From the NCBI GenBank assembly GCA_017450485.1, contig JAFSTN010000020.1, positions 1-64,000 on the forward strand: a stretch of 64,000 bases of DNA, in the 5' to 3' direction. The stretch is from Lachnospiraceae bacterium (GTDB lineage: Bacteria; Bacillota; Clostridia; Lachnospirales; Lachnospiraceae). The first letter of the stretch is position 1. The number at the start of each line of letters is the position of its first letter. Made by a program: the position numbers and the translations under genes. Of this stretch, positions 54,370-64,000 are shown piece by piece. Below the pieces are notes generated by a model. That model did no database searches. It saw nothing but the letters and a program-made list of their open reading frames with translations, and was not told the DNA's origin.

Positions 54370-57300
54370 ATGAAGAAGAGAAGGAAAACCAAGCTTTGGA
54401 AAAAGGTTCTGGTAGGATTTATGTCCGTCACCATGTTCCTGGGGAACCTGAGCAATCTTTCGATAGAGGCGTTTGCCGCTACGGATGATGTTCTGTATGG
54501 CGAGGAGGAAGCGGCAGATATTACGGATGCTGAACCCGCATCTCCGGAAGTTGAGGAACTTGAACCGGAAGTTGAGCAGGAACCGGAAGAAGTCGTATAT
54601 TATACGGTTTCTTATTATGATTCCGAGGGAACACTGATCGGAAGCTCGGAGTTTGCCGAAGGCTCGGGCTTGAGTCTGCCCGCTTCAGATGGTGTTGCTT
54701 ATTGGACTGATGCCGACGGAGTGGAATATCTCGAAGGTGATGAAGTTTATGACAATCTCTCTCTCTTTGCTGTAGTTGATGATATAGATATAGAAGAAGA
54801 AACTGTTGAAGAAGATCTTCCCGAAGATCAGGTACTGGTATATGCGGTACTCAAGGATGCCGAGGGCGGATTTATTGATGAGTTCCGTATCACCGAGGAC
54901 ATGTATCTTGTCCCCGATGAGGATAATGATGCTCCCGTAGTGGACGGGTATGAGTTTAAGAGTGCACAGCTTGACATGAGTACTGTTTCCGAGGTGCTCG
55001 TGGATGAGACCGAGGAAGGTCTGCTGATATATACCGTTGACGGTGTGGAACTTGAGGCAGATGCCGATATCGAGCTCGTATATGAGTCAACGGCAATTGA
55101 TTTCAATGTATCTGTTGAAGTTGTTGATGAGGACGGTGCCCTGATCAAAGGGTATGAGACAGCAGAACTGCCCGAAGCTATAGAAGGAACCCTGGACCTG
55201 GCGGATGCAGGTAATGCTCCGATAGAGGTTGAGGGTTATGAATATGTAAAGGCTGCTATCGGCGATGAGACAGTTTATTCAGTAACCATAGAGCCTGCTG
55301 ATGCTTATTACGAGACCGATAACGGATTCGTGGATATCGAATCTGACCTGCTTATTACTCTGGTTTACGCTGAAAGTGATGTTGCAACCAATCTGACCGC
55401 TACGATCGTTGATGAGTTCGGTGATGAGATAGATGAGCAGTACACCGCGATGGAACTTCCGGAGTTTGATGCGGACGGCATACTTGTTCTGGATGATCCC
55501 GAGCTTCCTCCCGTTGAGGATGTGAAGGTTAAGACAGGCCTCTTTAGGTCTATCAAGTACACATATGTCAAGGCTTTCATTATTGACAGCATGACAAGTA
55601 ATAATACCGTTGTTTCCGCTATTAAGGCAGAAGAAGCTGCAGATGGTATAGGAACATATTATTCATATACCACTGACGGCGAGACATGGATCAAGATCAA
55701 AGAGAATACCACTGTACTGTTTGAGTACAGCGACGGCAAGAAGACTGTTTATACATATGAAGACGGTTATGTAAGAGTGACTGCTACTCTTCAGCATGCA
55801 AACGCAGTGCCTGATGACGCATACTTCGCAGTGACTCCTCTGACCGAGGGGTCGGGCTATGATGTTGATACCTACATCGATGCTCTGAATGCAAAGGCAG
55901 ATACTCCGGCGGATTCCGAGGACTTCAAGTATACCGCTGAGAATACTCTGCTCTATGATATTGCATTCTATACTGACGAAACCATGACGGAGGAGATCGA
56001 GCCCGCAGACGGTATGGTGAAGACAGAGATCGCTTTCCTTCAGAACCAGTTAAAGGATGATCTCGAGGCAGATGACAAGTCCGAACTTCTGATCAATCAT
56101 CTAAGCCTTGACGAAGGGGTGGTTGAAGAGGCCGGTACTACCGCCAATGCAAATGTATCAGTCAGCAGTATCAATGTAGAGCCTGTAGCTGCGGAAGTAT
56201 CTGTCGCAGGTGAGAGTGTTGCATTCTCTACAGAGGGATATTCGGTATTTACGATATCTTCTCCCTCTATAGGCAAGAAGATCAAAACCGAATTCACAAC
56301 AGCAGACGGAGCTCCCGTATCTTCCGATAAGCTTCCATCCGCATATCTCTATGTTTATAAGCTTGATGATCAGAACCAGCATGCATTGATCGCTCTGGAT
56401 GGTTCTGTCGGTTCATTTGAGAATGGTGTACTCACTGTTGATGCGGAATCATTAAAGAACGACAATCTCAGATCATTTACTTATGGTTCTGATCTTTCCA
56501 AATCATATGGCGTTGAGATATGGCAGCTCACCAGTCCCGACAAGGCTTCTTCCGCAAATATAAGCAGTACTTATGATATGAACAACTTCGTAAAGAGGGT
56601 GTACAACACTCCGTATGAAGAACGCTCCGGACTGGTAGACATGTATGAGTTTGAGTTCCCTGTGGACGATCTATCATCCACGAGCTCGGACTATGTGATC
56701 ACTGCCAGACAGGTTCCGGTCAGTGCATTTACCGATGCTCCCTCTATGCTCGGTGAAGCGGCTGCTTTCGGTGTTATAGCTGATACTTATCACAGCCATG
56801 CGGATACTCAGACCAACTTCGCTGTTAAGAAGTTCATCGGCAGAGGTGCAGGTGATGTAGGTGCTACCGGCGCTGATATGGCCAATAATCCCGGAACCAG
56901 CTACGCCGGTGTGATCGAGAACGTTCTTCAGATCAAGAATAACCTCGGACCTTCTGCAGTTTATTACGGAGACAGCTTTACACAGCAGTCTAACGGCAAT
57001 CAGCAGCTTTATTATAATTCCAACGGAGATCTCATTATACAAGATGACTCCGGTAAAGCTCATGTTGCGAGTCTGCCCGTTGATATGATCAACTCAAAGG
57101 TTGATTCCCTCATATCCGGTATCAGTGTGGCATCGGGTGATATGATCACTCTGCCCACCGCAGCAGACGGTCTTTCCGCAGCTCCGTATTATCTGGATAC
57201 CACCAAGCTTCCTTCCGGAACCATTCATATCAATCTGGATGAATCCGAAGGAAATGGCATGTCTCTGTATGACATTTGGTCAACTTCGCAGAAGGTATAT

Positions 57301-60300
57301 ATCAATAAGAACAGCGATCAGACTATAGTTTTCCATTCATCCAGAACAGCCATCACATTACAGCAGTTCAACGTATGCAATGATGGTTCGGGCAATAATT
57401 ATCAGAGAACCGAAACCCCTGCCACCGCAGGAGAGACAAATCTCAGACTTGCAGATATAGCTAATACTATAGTATTCGACTTCCCCAGCGCTACATCACT
57501 CGAATTCGGCGGTGAGTCCAGCAGCAGTGTTGTAGGTATGTTCTATGCACCGAATGCCCGTGCTCAATGGAAAACAGCATGTGCAGGCTGGCTGATCTGC
57601 GATTATGCCGACGGTTCGGACGGAGAGTGGCACTTCATCTATCAGCATGTGCCTGAACCCGATGAACCCGATGATGATGAAGATACCAATACCGCTACTC
57701 TGAGATTCGAGCTTACCAAGCACCTGATCGATGACAGAACCGGCGGAACAGCTGATATATCACTTTGGCCTGAGAATGGATTCTCCTTCAGGATATCCAA
57801 GTATCTTTGCAATGATGACGGGGATATCAATGCGTCGAAACTGGGTGTGATCAACAGAGCCGATCTGATACCCGATCTCACAGGTATGGATGAGAACGGG
57901 GAGATGATCGTGACCATAGGTCGAGATCAGGCAGAAACTCCCGTTGTAGTCGGCACAGCGGACTTTGTAGGTTCGGAAGTATGGAACAGCACCGAAGGAG
58001 TTCATGAATGGTATGAGAACGGTGTCCTTGATCATAAGTATATGGCATTTATGTACAAGGTTGAGGAGATCGATCCCGAGAATCCCGATTACACGATCGA
58101 TACCAAGCCGTATTACGTGAAGTTCTTTGTGAATGTTACACGAACACTTGAGGGTAATACCGTCAAGTATTATGCATGCGTGGACGGCCCTCATATAGCC
58201 AATACCGTATCCGCAGGCACGCAGTGTAGGCAGATCCCTCTGGAACTGACCAATCACTATCTGCCGAAGTCGGAGACCGGTGTTATCAGGCTTACCAAGA
58301 GGCTTGAAGGTAAGGATTCGGCTGAGAACGTTAAGTACAGCTTCAGAATGTTCGGACAGGACAATACACGTTTCCCTGTAAGTGTTCATCATGCAGACGT
58401 GGTATTTACCAGCAGCATGGGTAGAAATGTAGAGTACACCACGGCGATTGAACCTATAAACAGTCAGGACAGGGAAGTATTCTACTTTGATCTGTATGCC
58501 GATGAGACCATATCCATATCCGGACTTCCGACATTTGCGCCGGGGCATAGAACTAATGGTACCGCCATTCCCAACGAATATACTGTTCAGGAACTGGGTG
58601 CCCAGTCCGATGCAGATGAGGTTTATTTAGAGGGTACTGTCAATATGCAGGCGGCCACATGGAATCCTACGGGATATGATCTCGATGTTCTGACCAAAGA
58701 TTTCCATGAGACACTTAATGCTGCCATTACATACGTTAATGTATATTACAGCAAGCTGACCATCGAGAAATCGATCGTCGGATATGAGAACCTGACGGAT
58801 GAGCAGAAGCGTCAGATCACGTTTACCGTGACAGGCCCCAGCTTCCCTGACGGAACTACCGTAACTTATGATCAGTTCACTGACGGCAAGTATGAGTTTA
58901 CCCGGCTTGAGCGTGGTGACTATACAGTCAGAGAGTCCGGTCAGAATATCGACCAGGAGTACATATGTGAGACAACATACAGCGATAACGGAACAGTTAC
59001 CATAGACGGCGATCATCCCGGTACCGTTACCGTGACCAATAAGTATACGCATAACTCTACTTCAGTCTCCGGAAGCAAGACCTGGAGAGACGGAAATAAT
59101 CAGGACGGGTTAAGACCCGGATCCATCACGATCAGACTGATGGCAAACGGCCAGGCAGCACCCGGCGTGGAGCCGATAACAGTTACTCCCGATGAGTTGG
59201 GCAACTGGTCATGGACATTTGATCATCTGCCTAAGTATGACGATAAAGGCAAGGAGATCACTTATACCGTTACGGAGGATGCCGTACCGGGCTATACGAC
59301 CACATACAGCACTGATCATTTGAGTGTTGTCAACAATCATGCTCCTGAGATCACGTCCGTAAGAGTACAGAAGACCTGGGCCGGAGATGAGGGTAATACC
59401 GAGTTCAGACCTTCCGGCATCACGATCGATCTGCTGGCAAACGGTGTAGTCACCGCTACCAGGACGCTCAATGCCGATAACGGATGGAAGTGCGAATTCG
59501 TTAATCTTCCTAAGAAGGCGAACGGTGCGGATATAGAGTACACCATCAATGAGGTGAGTGTAGACAGATATGAAACCGCTGTATCAGGTGATGCGGCGAC
59601 CGGATTCACTGTCACCAACACATATACACCTGAGTATGTTCAGATCCATGGTAAGAAGGTCTGGGATGATGAGTCTGATTTTGACGGATCCAGACCCGAG
59701 CAGATAGTGCTTCATCTGTATGCAAACGGAGTTGAAAAGTATTCCAAGACTGTTAAGGCATCGGACTATGCGTCAGATGCCGATGAATGGGCATGGGATT
59801 TCAATGAGTATAATCTTGATAAATACATAGGCGGACAGGAAATCGCCTATACGGTTACCGAGGATGTTCTGACAGGAGACTATTCGACCACATATTCACA
59901 GGTTACACCGGATGCTGCCGGACACTATGATTATGAGAATAACAGCATAGTCATTACCAACAGTTATACTCCCGGGAAAACAAATGTCAGCGGCTCCAAG
60001 ACCTGGAATGATGACAATAATAAGGACGGTAAGCGCCCGACATCGATCGAGATATCACTTATCAAGACTGTCGGAGCAACAGTATCGACATATGATACCA
60101 AAACCGTTACCGCAGCTGACGGATGGGCATGGGAATGGACTGGACTGCCCGTTAAGGAGAACAATGCTCCCATCAGCTGGTCGATTGAAGAACCCGAGAT
60201 ACCCGGATACGAGACTGTGGTCAGCGGATATAATGTGACCAATACCCATGAATCCGAGAAGGTCAAGATCAGTGGTGTGAAGACCTGGATTGATGCAAAT

Positions 60301-63300
60301 GATCAGGACGGTCTCAGAGATACCGTAACCATAGGATTATATAAGGGTGATGAGCAGATCAGAACTGCTGACGCTACCAAAGCCAATGGCTGGACATGGA
60401 GCTTTGACAACCTGGATAAGTATGAGGCAGGAAAGCTTATCTCTTACAACGTCAGAGAACTTACCCATATCACCGGTTATGACATTACACCGGATAGTGC
60501 GCGAATAGATGTAACGCTTACCGATGCGACCACAGAGGTCAAGGATCTTGAGTTTACGAATACCCATACTCCTTATGTGGTAAATATAAGGGGTACAAAA
60601 GTATGGGTGGATAATGATAACCAGGATGGTATCAGACCTACTACCGTATCCATAGAGCTTCTTGCCAATGGTAAACGTGTGGATACGGCTGAGGTTCCCA
60701 ATGTTGACGGTAAGTGGGAATTTGCATTCTACAATCTGCCGAGAAAAGCCGGCGGAGTAAATATCGAGTACACGGTCAGAGAGACTAATGTACCCGCCGG
60801 ATATACAGTTGCCTATGATCAGCCTGGCACATCCGGTGAGGAGACCTGCACGATCACCAATACCCATACTCCGAAAACCATAGACATCAGTGGCGGCAAG
60901 ACATGGGTCGATGCGGATGATCAGGATGGCTTAAGACCTGACAGCATCACAGTAAGACTGCTGGCTAACGGTACTGAGGTGGCTGATAAAACTGTTGAAC
61001 CGGATGCAAACGGCGATTGGAAATATGAGTTTACAGATCTGCCGGAGAAAGAAAACGGCTCAAAGATTACCTATACCGTAACAGAAGATGCGGTGGCTGG
61101 ATATGACTCCGTAGTAAACGGCTACAACATTACCAATACGCATACGCCCGAGAAGATCAGCATCAGTGGCGGAAAAAGCTGGAACGATAACGACAACCAG
61201 GATGGCTTAAGACCTGACAGTATTACATTAGAACTGTATATGAATGGTCAGAAGACGGAGCGTTCCGTTACCACTTCAGCGGATAATGGCTGGCTGTGGG
61301 AATTTGACAACCTCGATGCATATGCGGGCGGAGAGAAGATCGCATATACGGTTAAAGAAGAACCCGTAGAGGGATATACTACTGTTCCTACAGATGGTTT
61401 CGTGGCTACGACTTCCGACAGGGAAGCAGCAGATAATCTGAGCGAGCTGGTATTTAACAATACTCATACCCCTGAGAAGACCCGTATCAGCGTGGCAAAG
61501 GAATGGTCAGATGCTGAGAATCAGGACGGTAAGCGACCGAGCGCAGTTACGGTTAATCTGCTTGCGAACGGAAGCATAACAGCTACCGCAACGTTGTCTT
61601 CATCTAACAATTGGCAGCATACCTTTGATGATCTGGATAAGTATCTCGGTGGTCAGGAAATCGTATATTCCATATCTGAGAGTGATGTGGAAGGATATAC
61701 TCCTACATATGTTGATTCCACAGATGATGAAGGCTATCGGGTAGTGACCATAACCAATTCATATACTCCCGAGACGACTTATGTGAGTGCTCAAAAGATA
61801 TGGAGTGACGGTGAGAATCAGGATGGATCCAGACCTCAGCAGGTTACTGTCATATTAAAGGCTAATGGTGAAGAGATTCATCGTAAGTCCGCATATGCCA
61901 ATACCAACTGGGCATGTTCATTTACAAATCTGCCTAAATACAGTGCCGGAGAGGAAATTCTCTATACTATCGAAGAGGTTTCGGTTGAAGGTTATACTTC
62001 TGCGATAACTAACGTAGAGGGTAAGACAAACGAGTATATCATCACAAATACACATAAGCCCGCAACTATCAGTATAAGTGGCGGCAAGAAATGGGAAGAT
62101 AACAATAATCAGGATGGTGTAAGACCTCAAAGTATCACTGTTAAGCTGAATGCAACTAATGTGGCAGCAGATGAGAGAACCACTACAGCTACAGCGCCTG
62201 ATTACGCCTGGAGCTTCAAGGATCTCCCGAAATATCAGAATGGTGTTGAGATATTATATGTCGCAACCGAGGAACAGACCGGTGACCTTACAGCTAACGG
62301 GTACACTCTTACGGATACGACCGAAGCATCCCGTGATGCGGCCGGCAACTATCAGGGAATCATATTTACCAACACACACACACCTGCAACGGTTGAGATC
62401 AGCGGCAGCAAGAACTGGGATGATAACGATAACCAGGACGGTATCAGACCTGACAGCATATCCGTACAGCTTTACGCCGATGGTCAGGCGTCAGGTACAC
62501 CCATGACCGTTCGGGCCGGTGCGGATAATAAGTGGACATGGAGTTTCACCGATCTGCCCAGATTTAAGGACGGAAAAGAGATCAGTTATACGGTTGAAGA
62601 AATCCTTCCCGAAGACCTTGATTACGAGTTGACCAGAACGGATGCCGGTAAGTATGATCCTGCCACAGGCAACAAGACAGAAATCGTATTTACCAATACT
62701 CATACTCCGGCAACCATGGATATCAGAGGCATCAAGAAGTGGGAGGATAACAATGATCAGGATGGATTAAGAGATACTGTTACGATCATCCTGTATAAGA
62801 CCGTAGACGGGAAGAAGACCAAAGCAGGCGAGACAACAGCTTCAGCCGATTCCAACTGGGAGTGGAAGTTTGAGAATCTTCCCAAGATGGCAGCCGGAGA
62901 ACTCATTCATTATGAGGTCGAGGAGATCAATGTTCCCGCAGGCTATACCGGTGGACTTACAAATGCCGGACAACAGGATAATAACGGCAATGTGGTAGGA
63001 GTCGAGTTTACCAATACACATACACCGGAACTCACATTCATAGAAGGAACCAAGGTATGGGATGACAATCATGATCAGGATGGCAAGAGACCTGTCAGCA
63101 TCAAGCTCAATCTCTATCAGAATAACGATCTGAAGGTATATCGCAGTCAGGTACTGACTCCTGATGATAAGACTGCGGACAGCTGGAGCTGGAGATTTGA
63201 TGATCTGCCCAAGTATTCCGAAGGGAAACTTATCACATACAGAGTTGAAGAAGTGGCTGTGACCGGATATCAGGCTCCTGAATACAGTGACGATCATAAG

Positions 63301-64000
63301 GTCATCACCAATAAGCGCGTTCCGGAACTTACGGAAGTAAGGGGAACCAAAGTATGGAACGATGCCAAGAACCAGGACGGCAAGAGACCCGGGTCCGTAA
63401 CGGTACATCTCTATGCAGACGGTGTCGATACCGGAAAGAGCGTTACTCTGACAGAAGAGACCGGATGGGACTTCGGTTTCACCGAATTACCTAAGTATAA
63501 GAATGGGGCACGTATAGCATATACCGTAACCGAGGATGAAGTTGAAGGTTATTCCACGGTTATAACCGGTGATGTCAATAATGTTAATCCTTACTTCACC
63601 ATCACCAACAGCTATACTCCCGGAAAGGTAGCAGTATCGGGCGGAAAGGTTTGGAATGACGATGATGATAAGGATGGATTAAGACCTGATAGCATCACAG
63701 TACGTCTGTTGGCAGATGGCGTTGAGAAGGATTCTGTTACGGCCCTTAAGTCAAAAGGATATGCTTGGGCGTTTACTGAGCTGCCGGAATATGCATCCGG
63801 ACAGAAGATCGAGTATACCGTAACTGAGGATGCTGTAGAAGGATACGAGACGACGATCACATCCGCAGGCACAAACCAGTGGACTATCACCAATACTCAT
63901 GAATCCGAAAAGATCGACCTGAGCGGAAAGAAGACCTGGAACGATTCATCCAACAGAGATGGTGTAAGACCTGCTTCCATAACGGTTAACCTGCTGGCTG
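54370..64000 (+). CDS. Giant secreted Cna-B repeat adhesin (3' end outside window)
   Basis: An uninterrupted frame of 3,210 codons to the right edge, starting ATG 54370 five bases after GGAGA. Residues 1-37 are a signal peptide (basic start, hydrophobic core, IEAFAATD). An acidic beta-rich region follows, including an InlB-like unit (VSYYDSEGTLIG, about 75-135) and MucBP-like pieces. Residues about 1034-1087 resemble the choice-of-anchor A fold (VFDFPSATSLEF, VVGMFYAPNA). Three larger SpaA/Cna-B-like domains lie at about 1107-1555. From about 1564 on there are at least 17 Cna-B units with the Lys (KTW/KVW), Glu (YTVTE) and Asn (ITNTHTP) expected to form isopeptide bonds. The wall-sorting signal would lie beyond the edge. 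Confidence 0.93.
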   Translation, partial: MKKRRKTKLWKKVLVGFMSVTMFLGNLSNLSIEAFAATDDVLYGEEEAADITDAEPASPEVEELEPEVEQEPEEVVYYTVSYYDSEGTLIGSSEFAEGSGLSLPASDGVAYWTDADGVEYLEGDEVYDNLSLFAVVDDIDIEEETVEEDLPEDQVLVYAVLKDAEGGFIDEFRITEDMYLVPDEDNDAPVVDGYEFKSAQLDMSTVSEVLVDETEEGLLIYTVDGVELEADADIELVYESTAIDFNVSVEVVDEDGALIKGYETAELPEAIEGTLDLADAGNAPIEVEGYEYVKAAIGDETVYSVTIEPADAYYETDNGFVDIESDLLITLVYAESDVATNLTATIVDEFGDEIDEQYTAMELPEFDADGILVLDDPELPPVEDVKVKTGLFRSIKYTYVKAFIIDSMTSNNTVVSAIKAEEAADGIGTYYSYTTDGETWIKIKENTTVLFEYSDGKKTVYTYEDGYVRVTATLQHANAVPDDAYFAVTPLTEGSGYDVDTYIDALNAKADTPADSEDFKYTAENTLLYDIAFYTDETMTEEIEPADGMVKTEIAFLQNQLKDDLEADDKSELLINHLSLDEGVVEEAGTTANANVSVSSINVEPVAAEVSVAGESVAFSTEGYSVFTISSPSIGKKIKTEFTTADGAPVSSDKLPSAYLYVYKLDDQNQHALIALDGSVGSFENGVLTVDAESLKNDNLRSFTYGSDLSKSYGVEIWQLTSPDKASSANISSTYDMNNFVKRVYNTPYEERSGLVDMYEFEFPVDDLSSTSSDYVITARQVPVSAFTDAPSMLGEAAAFGVIADTYHSHADTQTNFAVKKFIGRGAGDVGATGADMANNPGTSYAGVIENVLQIKNNLGPSAVYYGDSFTQQSNGNQQLYYNSNGDLIIQDDSGKAHVASLPVDMINSKVDSLISGISVASGDMITLPTAADGLSAAPYYLDTTKLPSGTIHINLDESEGNGMSLYDIWSTSQKVYINKNSDQTIVFHSSRTAITLQQFNVCNDGSGNNYQRTETPATAGETNLRLADIANTIVFDFPSATSLEFGGESSSSVVGMFYAPNARAQWKTACAGWLICDYADGSDGEWHFIYQHVPEPDEPDDDEDTNTATLRFELTKHLIDDRTGGTADISLWPENGFSFRISKYLCNDDGDINASKLGVINRADLIPDLTGMDENGEMIVTIGRDQAETPVVVGTADFVGSEVWNSTEGVHEWYENGVLDHKYMAFMYKVEEIDPENPDYTIDTKPYYVKFFVNVTRTLEGNTVKYYACVDGPHIANTVSAGTQCRQIPLELTNHYLPKSETGVIRLTKRLEGKDSAENVKYSFRMFGQDNTRFPVSVHHADVVFTSSMGRNVEYTTAIEPINSQDREVFYFDLYADETISISGLPTFAPGHRTNGTAIPNEYTVQELGAQSDADEVYLEGTVNMQAATWNPTGYDLDVLTKDFHETLNAAITYVNVYYSKLTIEKSIVGYENLTDEQKRQITFTVTGPSFPDGTTVTYDQFTDGKYEFTRLERGDYTVRESGQNIDQEYICETTYSDNGTVTIDGDHPGTVTVTNKYTHNSTSVSGSKTWRDGNNQDGLRPGSITIRLMANGQAAPGVEPITVTPDELGNWSWTFDHLPKYDDKGKEITYTVTEDAVPGYTTTYSTDHLSVVNNHAPEITSVRVQKTWAGDEGNTEFRPSGITIDLLANGVVTATRTLNADNGWKCEFVNLPKKANGADIEYTINEVSVDRYETAVSGDAATGFTVTNTYTPEYVQIHGKKVWDDESDFDGSRPEQIVLHLYANGVEKYSKTVKASDYASDADEWAWDFNEYNLDKYIGGQEIAYTVTEDVLTGDYSTTYSQVTPDAAGHYDYENNSIVITNSYTPGKTNVSGSKTWNDDNNKDGKRPTSIEISLIKTVGATVSTYDTKTVTAADGWAWEWTGLPVKENNAPISWSIEEPEIPGYETVVSGYNVTNTHESEKVKISGVKTWIDANDQDGLRDTVTIGLYKGDEQIRTADATKANGWTWSFDNLDKYEAGKLISYNVRELTHITGYDITPDSARIDVTLTDATTEVKDLEFTNTHTPYVVNIRGTKVWVDNDNQDGIRPTTVSIELLANGKRVDTAEVPNVDGKWEFAFYNLPRKAGGVNIEYTVRETNVPAGYTVAYDQPGTSGEETCTITNTHTPKTIDISGGKTWVDADDQDGLRPDSITVRLLANGTEVADKTVEPDANGDWKYEFTDLPEKENGSKITYTVTEDAVAGYDSVVNGYNITNTHTPEKISISGGKSWNDNDNQDGLRPDSITLELYMNGQKTERSVTTSADNGWLWEFDNLDAYAGGEKIAYTVKEEPVEGYTTVPTDGFVATTSDREAADNLSELVFNNTHTPEKTRISVAKEWSDAENQDGKRPSAVTVNLLANGSITATATLSSSNNWQHTFDDLDKYLGGQEIVYSISESDVEGYTPTYVDSTDDEGYRVVTITNSYTPETTYVSAQKIWSDGENQDGSRPQQVTVILKANGEEIHRKSAYANTNWACSFTNLPKYSAGEEILYTIEEVSVEGYTSAITNVEGKTNEYIITNTHKPATISISGGKKWEDNNNQDGVRPQSITVKLNATNVAADERTTTATAPDYAWSFKDLPKYQNGVEILYVATEEQTGDLTANGYTLTDTTEASRDAAGNYQGIIFTNTHTPATVEISGSKNWDDNDNQDGIRPDSISVQLYADGQASGTPMTVRAGADNKWTWSFTDLPRFKDGKEISYTVEEILPEDLDYELTRTDAGKYDPATGNKTEIVFTNTHTPATMDIRGIKKWEDNNDQDGLRDTVTIILYKTVDGKKTKAGETTASADSNWEWKFENLPKMAAGELIHYEVEEINVPAGYTGGLTNAGQQDNNGNVVGVEFTNTHTPELTFIEGTKVWDDNHDQDGKRPVSIKLNLYQNNDLKVYRSQVLTPDDKTADSWSWRFDDLPKYSEGKLITYRVEEVAVTGYQAPEYSDDHKVITNKRVPELTEVRGTKVWNDAKNQDGKRPGSVTVHLYADGVDTGKSVTLTEETGWDFGFTELPKYKNGARIAYTVTEDEVEGYSTVITGDVNNVNPYFTITNSYTPGKVAVSGGKVWNDDDDKDGLRPDSITVRLLADGVEKDSVTALKSKGYAWAFTELPEYASGQKIEYTVTEDAVEGYETTITSAGTNQWTITNTHESEKIDLSGKKTWNDSSNRDGVRPASITVNLLA
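59060..64000 (+). repeat. Array of Cna-B coding repeats (16 complete, 17th cut by the edge)
   Basis: Units of about 270-345 bases encode the pattern ISG.KTW.D..NQDG.RP, ANG, LPKY..G..I.YTV.E, and ITNTHTPE. Unit starts fall near 59066, 59350, 59636, 59985, 60265, 60580, 60885, 61155, 61480, 61780, 62070, 62395, 62715, 63035, 63330, 63630 and 63910. Copies differ clearly in DNA, so the array is old rather than a recent expansion. Confidence 0.93.

Overview
The window looks like chromosome of a Gram-positive Clostridia-class anaerobe, most likely Lachnospiraceae. This rests on gene order (infC-rpmI-rplT; rimP-nusA-ylxR-ylxQ-infB-rbfA-nrnA-truB-ribF; addB-addA), on lipoprotein and sortase machinery, and on family-typical proteins (DUF6033-like, VanW-domain, TraX-like, giant Cna-B adhesin). 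All intact genes lie on the + strand. The only minus-strand coding signal is the start of a transposase running off the left edge. Base composition is moderate, AGA and ATA codons are common, and there is no large foreign island.

Layout. 1-1102: the end of a probable IS3-like element abuts a decayed surface-protein gene that has lost its 5' end and carries an in-frame stop. 1233-8168: a signalling block with a LytTR response regulator, a giant hybrid histidine kinase with two sensor modules, and a REC-GGDEF-REC-HD-GYP cyclic-di-GMP protein. 8232-12454: a HerA-like ATPase, a GT-C membrane glycosyltransferase and a secreted or anchored protein. 12490-13886: the infC-rpmI-rplT operon with leader and an AUU start codon. 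13892-20644: a chemoreceptor, a membrane protein fused to a spermidine-synthase domain, a DUF6033-like protein and a TPR/Big2 membrane protein. 20665-22440: a repeat-dense stretch with four unrelated tandem arrays (8, 6, 54 and 13 bp), holding a VanW-domain protein and tRNA-Glu. 22441-30665: the nusA-infB operon through ribF. 30688-40976: MscS channel, NlpC/P60 hydrolase, AddB, AddA and a CPBP protease. 41028-45863: GPH-type symporter, TPR lipoprotein, pyrF, a small membrane protein and a DUF3810 protein. 45972-50378: SEC-C protein, CAP-domain lipoprotein, class B sortase, and a TraX-7TM-PAS-GGDEF fusion. 50496-54175: polar amino-acid ABC transporter and an SNF-family Na+ symporter. 54370-right edge: one open frame of more than 3,200 codons encoding a secreted adhesin with at least 17 Cna-B-like repeats.

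Themes. Surface biology (adhesin, sortase, CAP, NlpC/P60, VanW) and cyclic-di-GMP or two-component signalling surround conserved translation and recombination operons. The most unusual items are the double-sensor kinase, the two-REC c-di-GMP protein, the TraX-GGDEF fusion, the giant adhesin, and the short tandem arrays that end exactly at the start codons of the VanW-domain gene and rimP and contain Shine-Dalgarno-like sequence in their units. Starts were chosen from ribosome-binding sites, so several differ from the longest open frame. All identifications are from reading motifs, without database searches.
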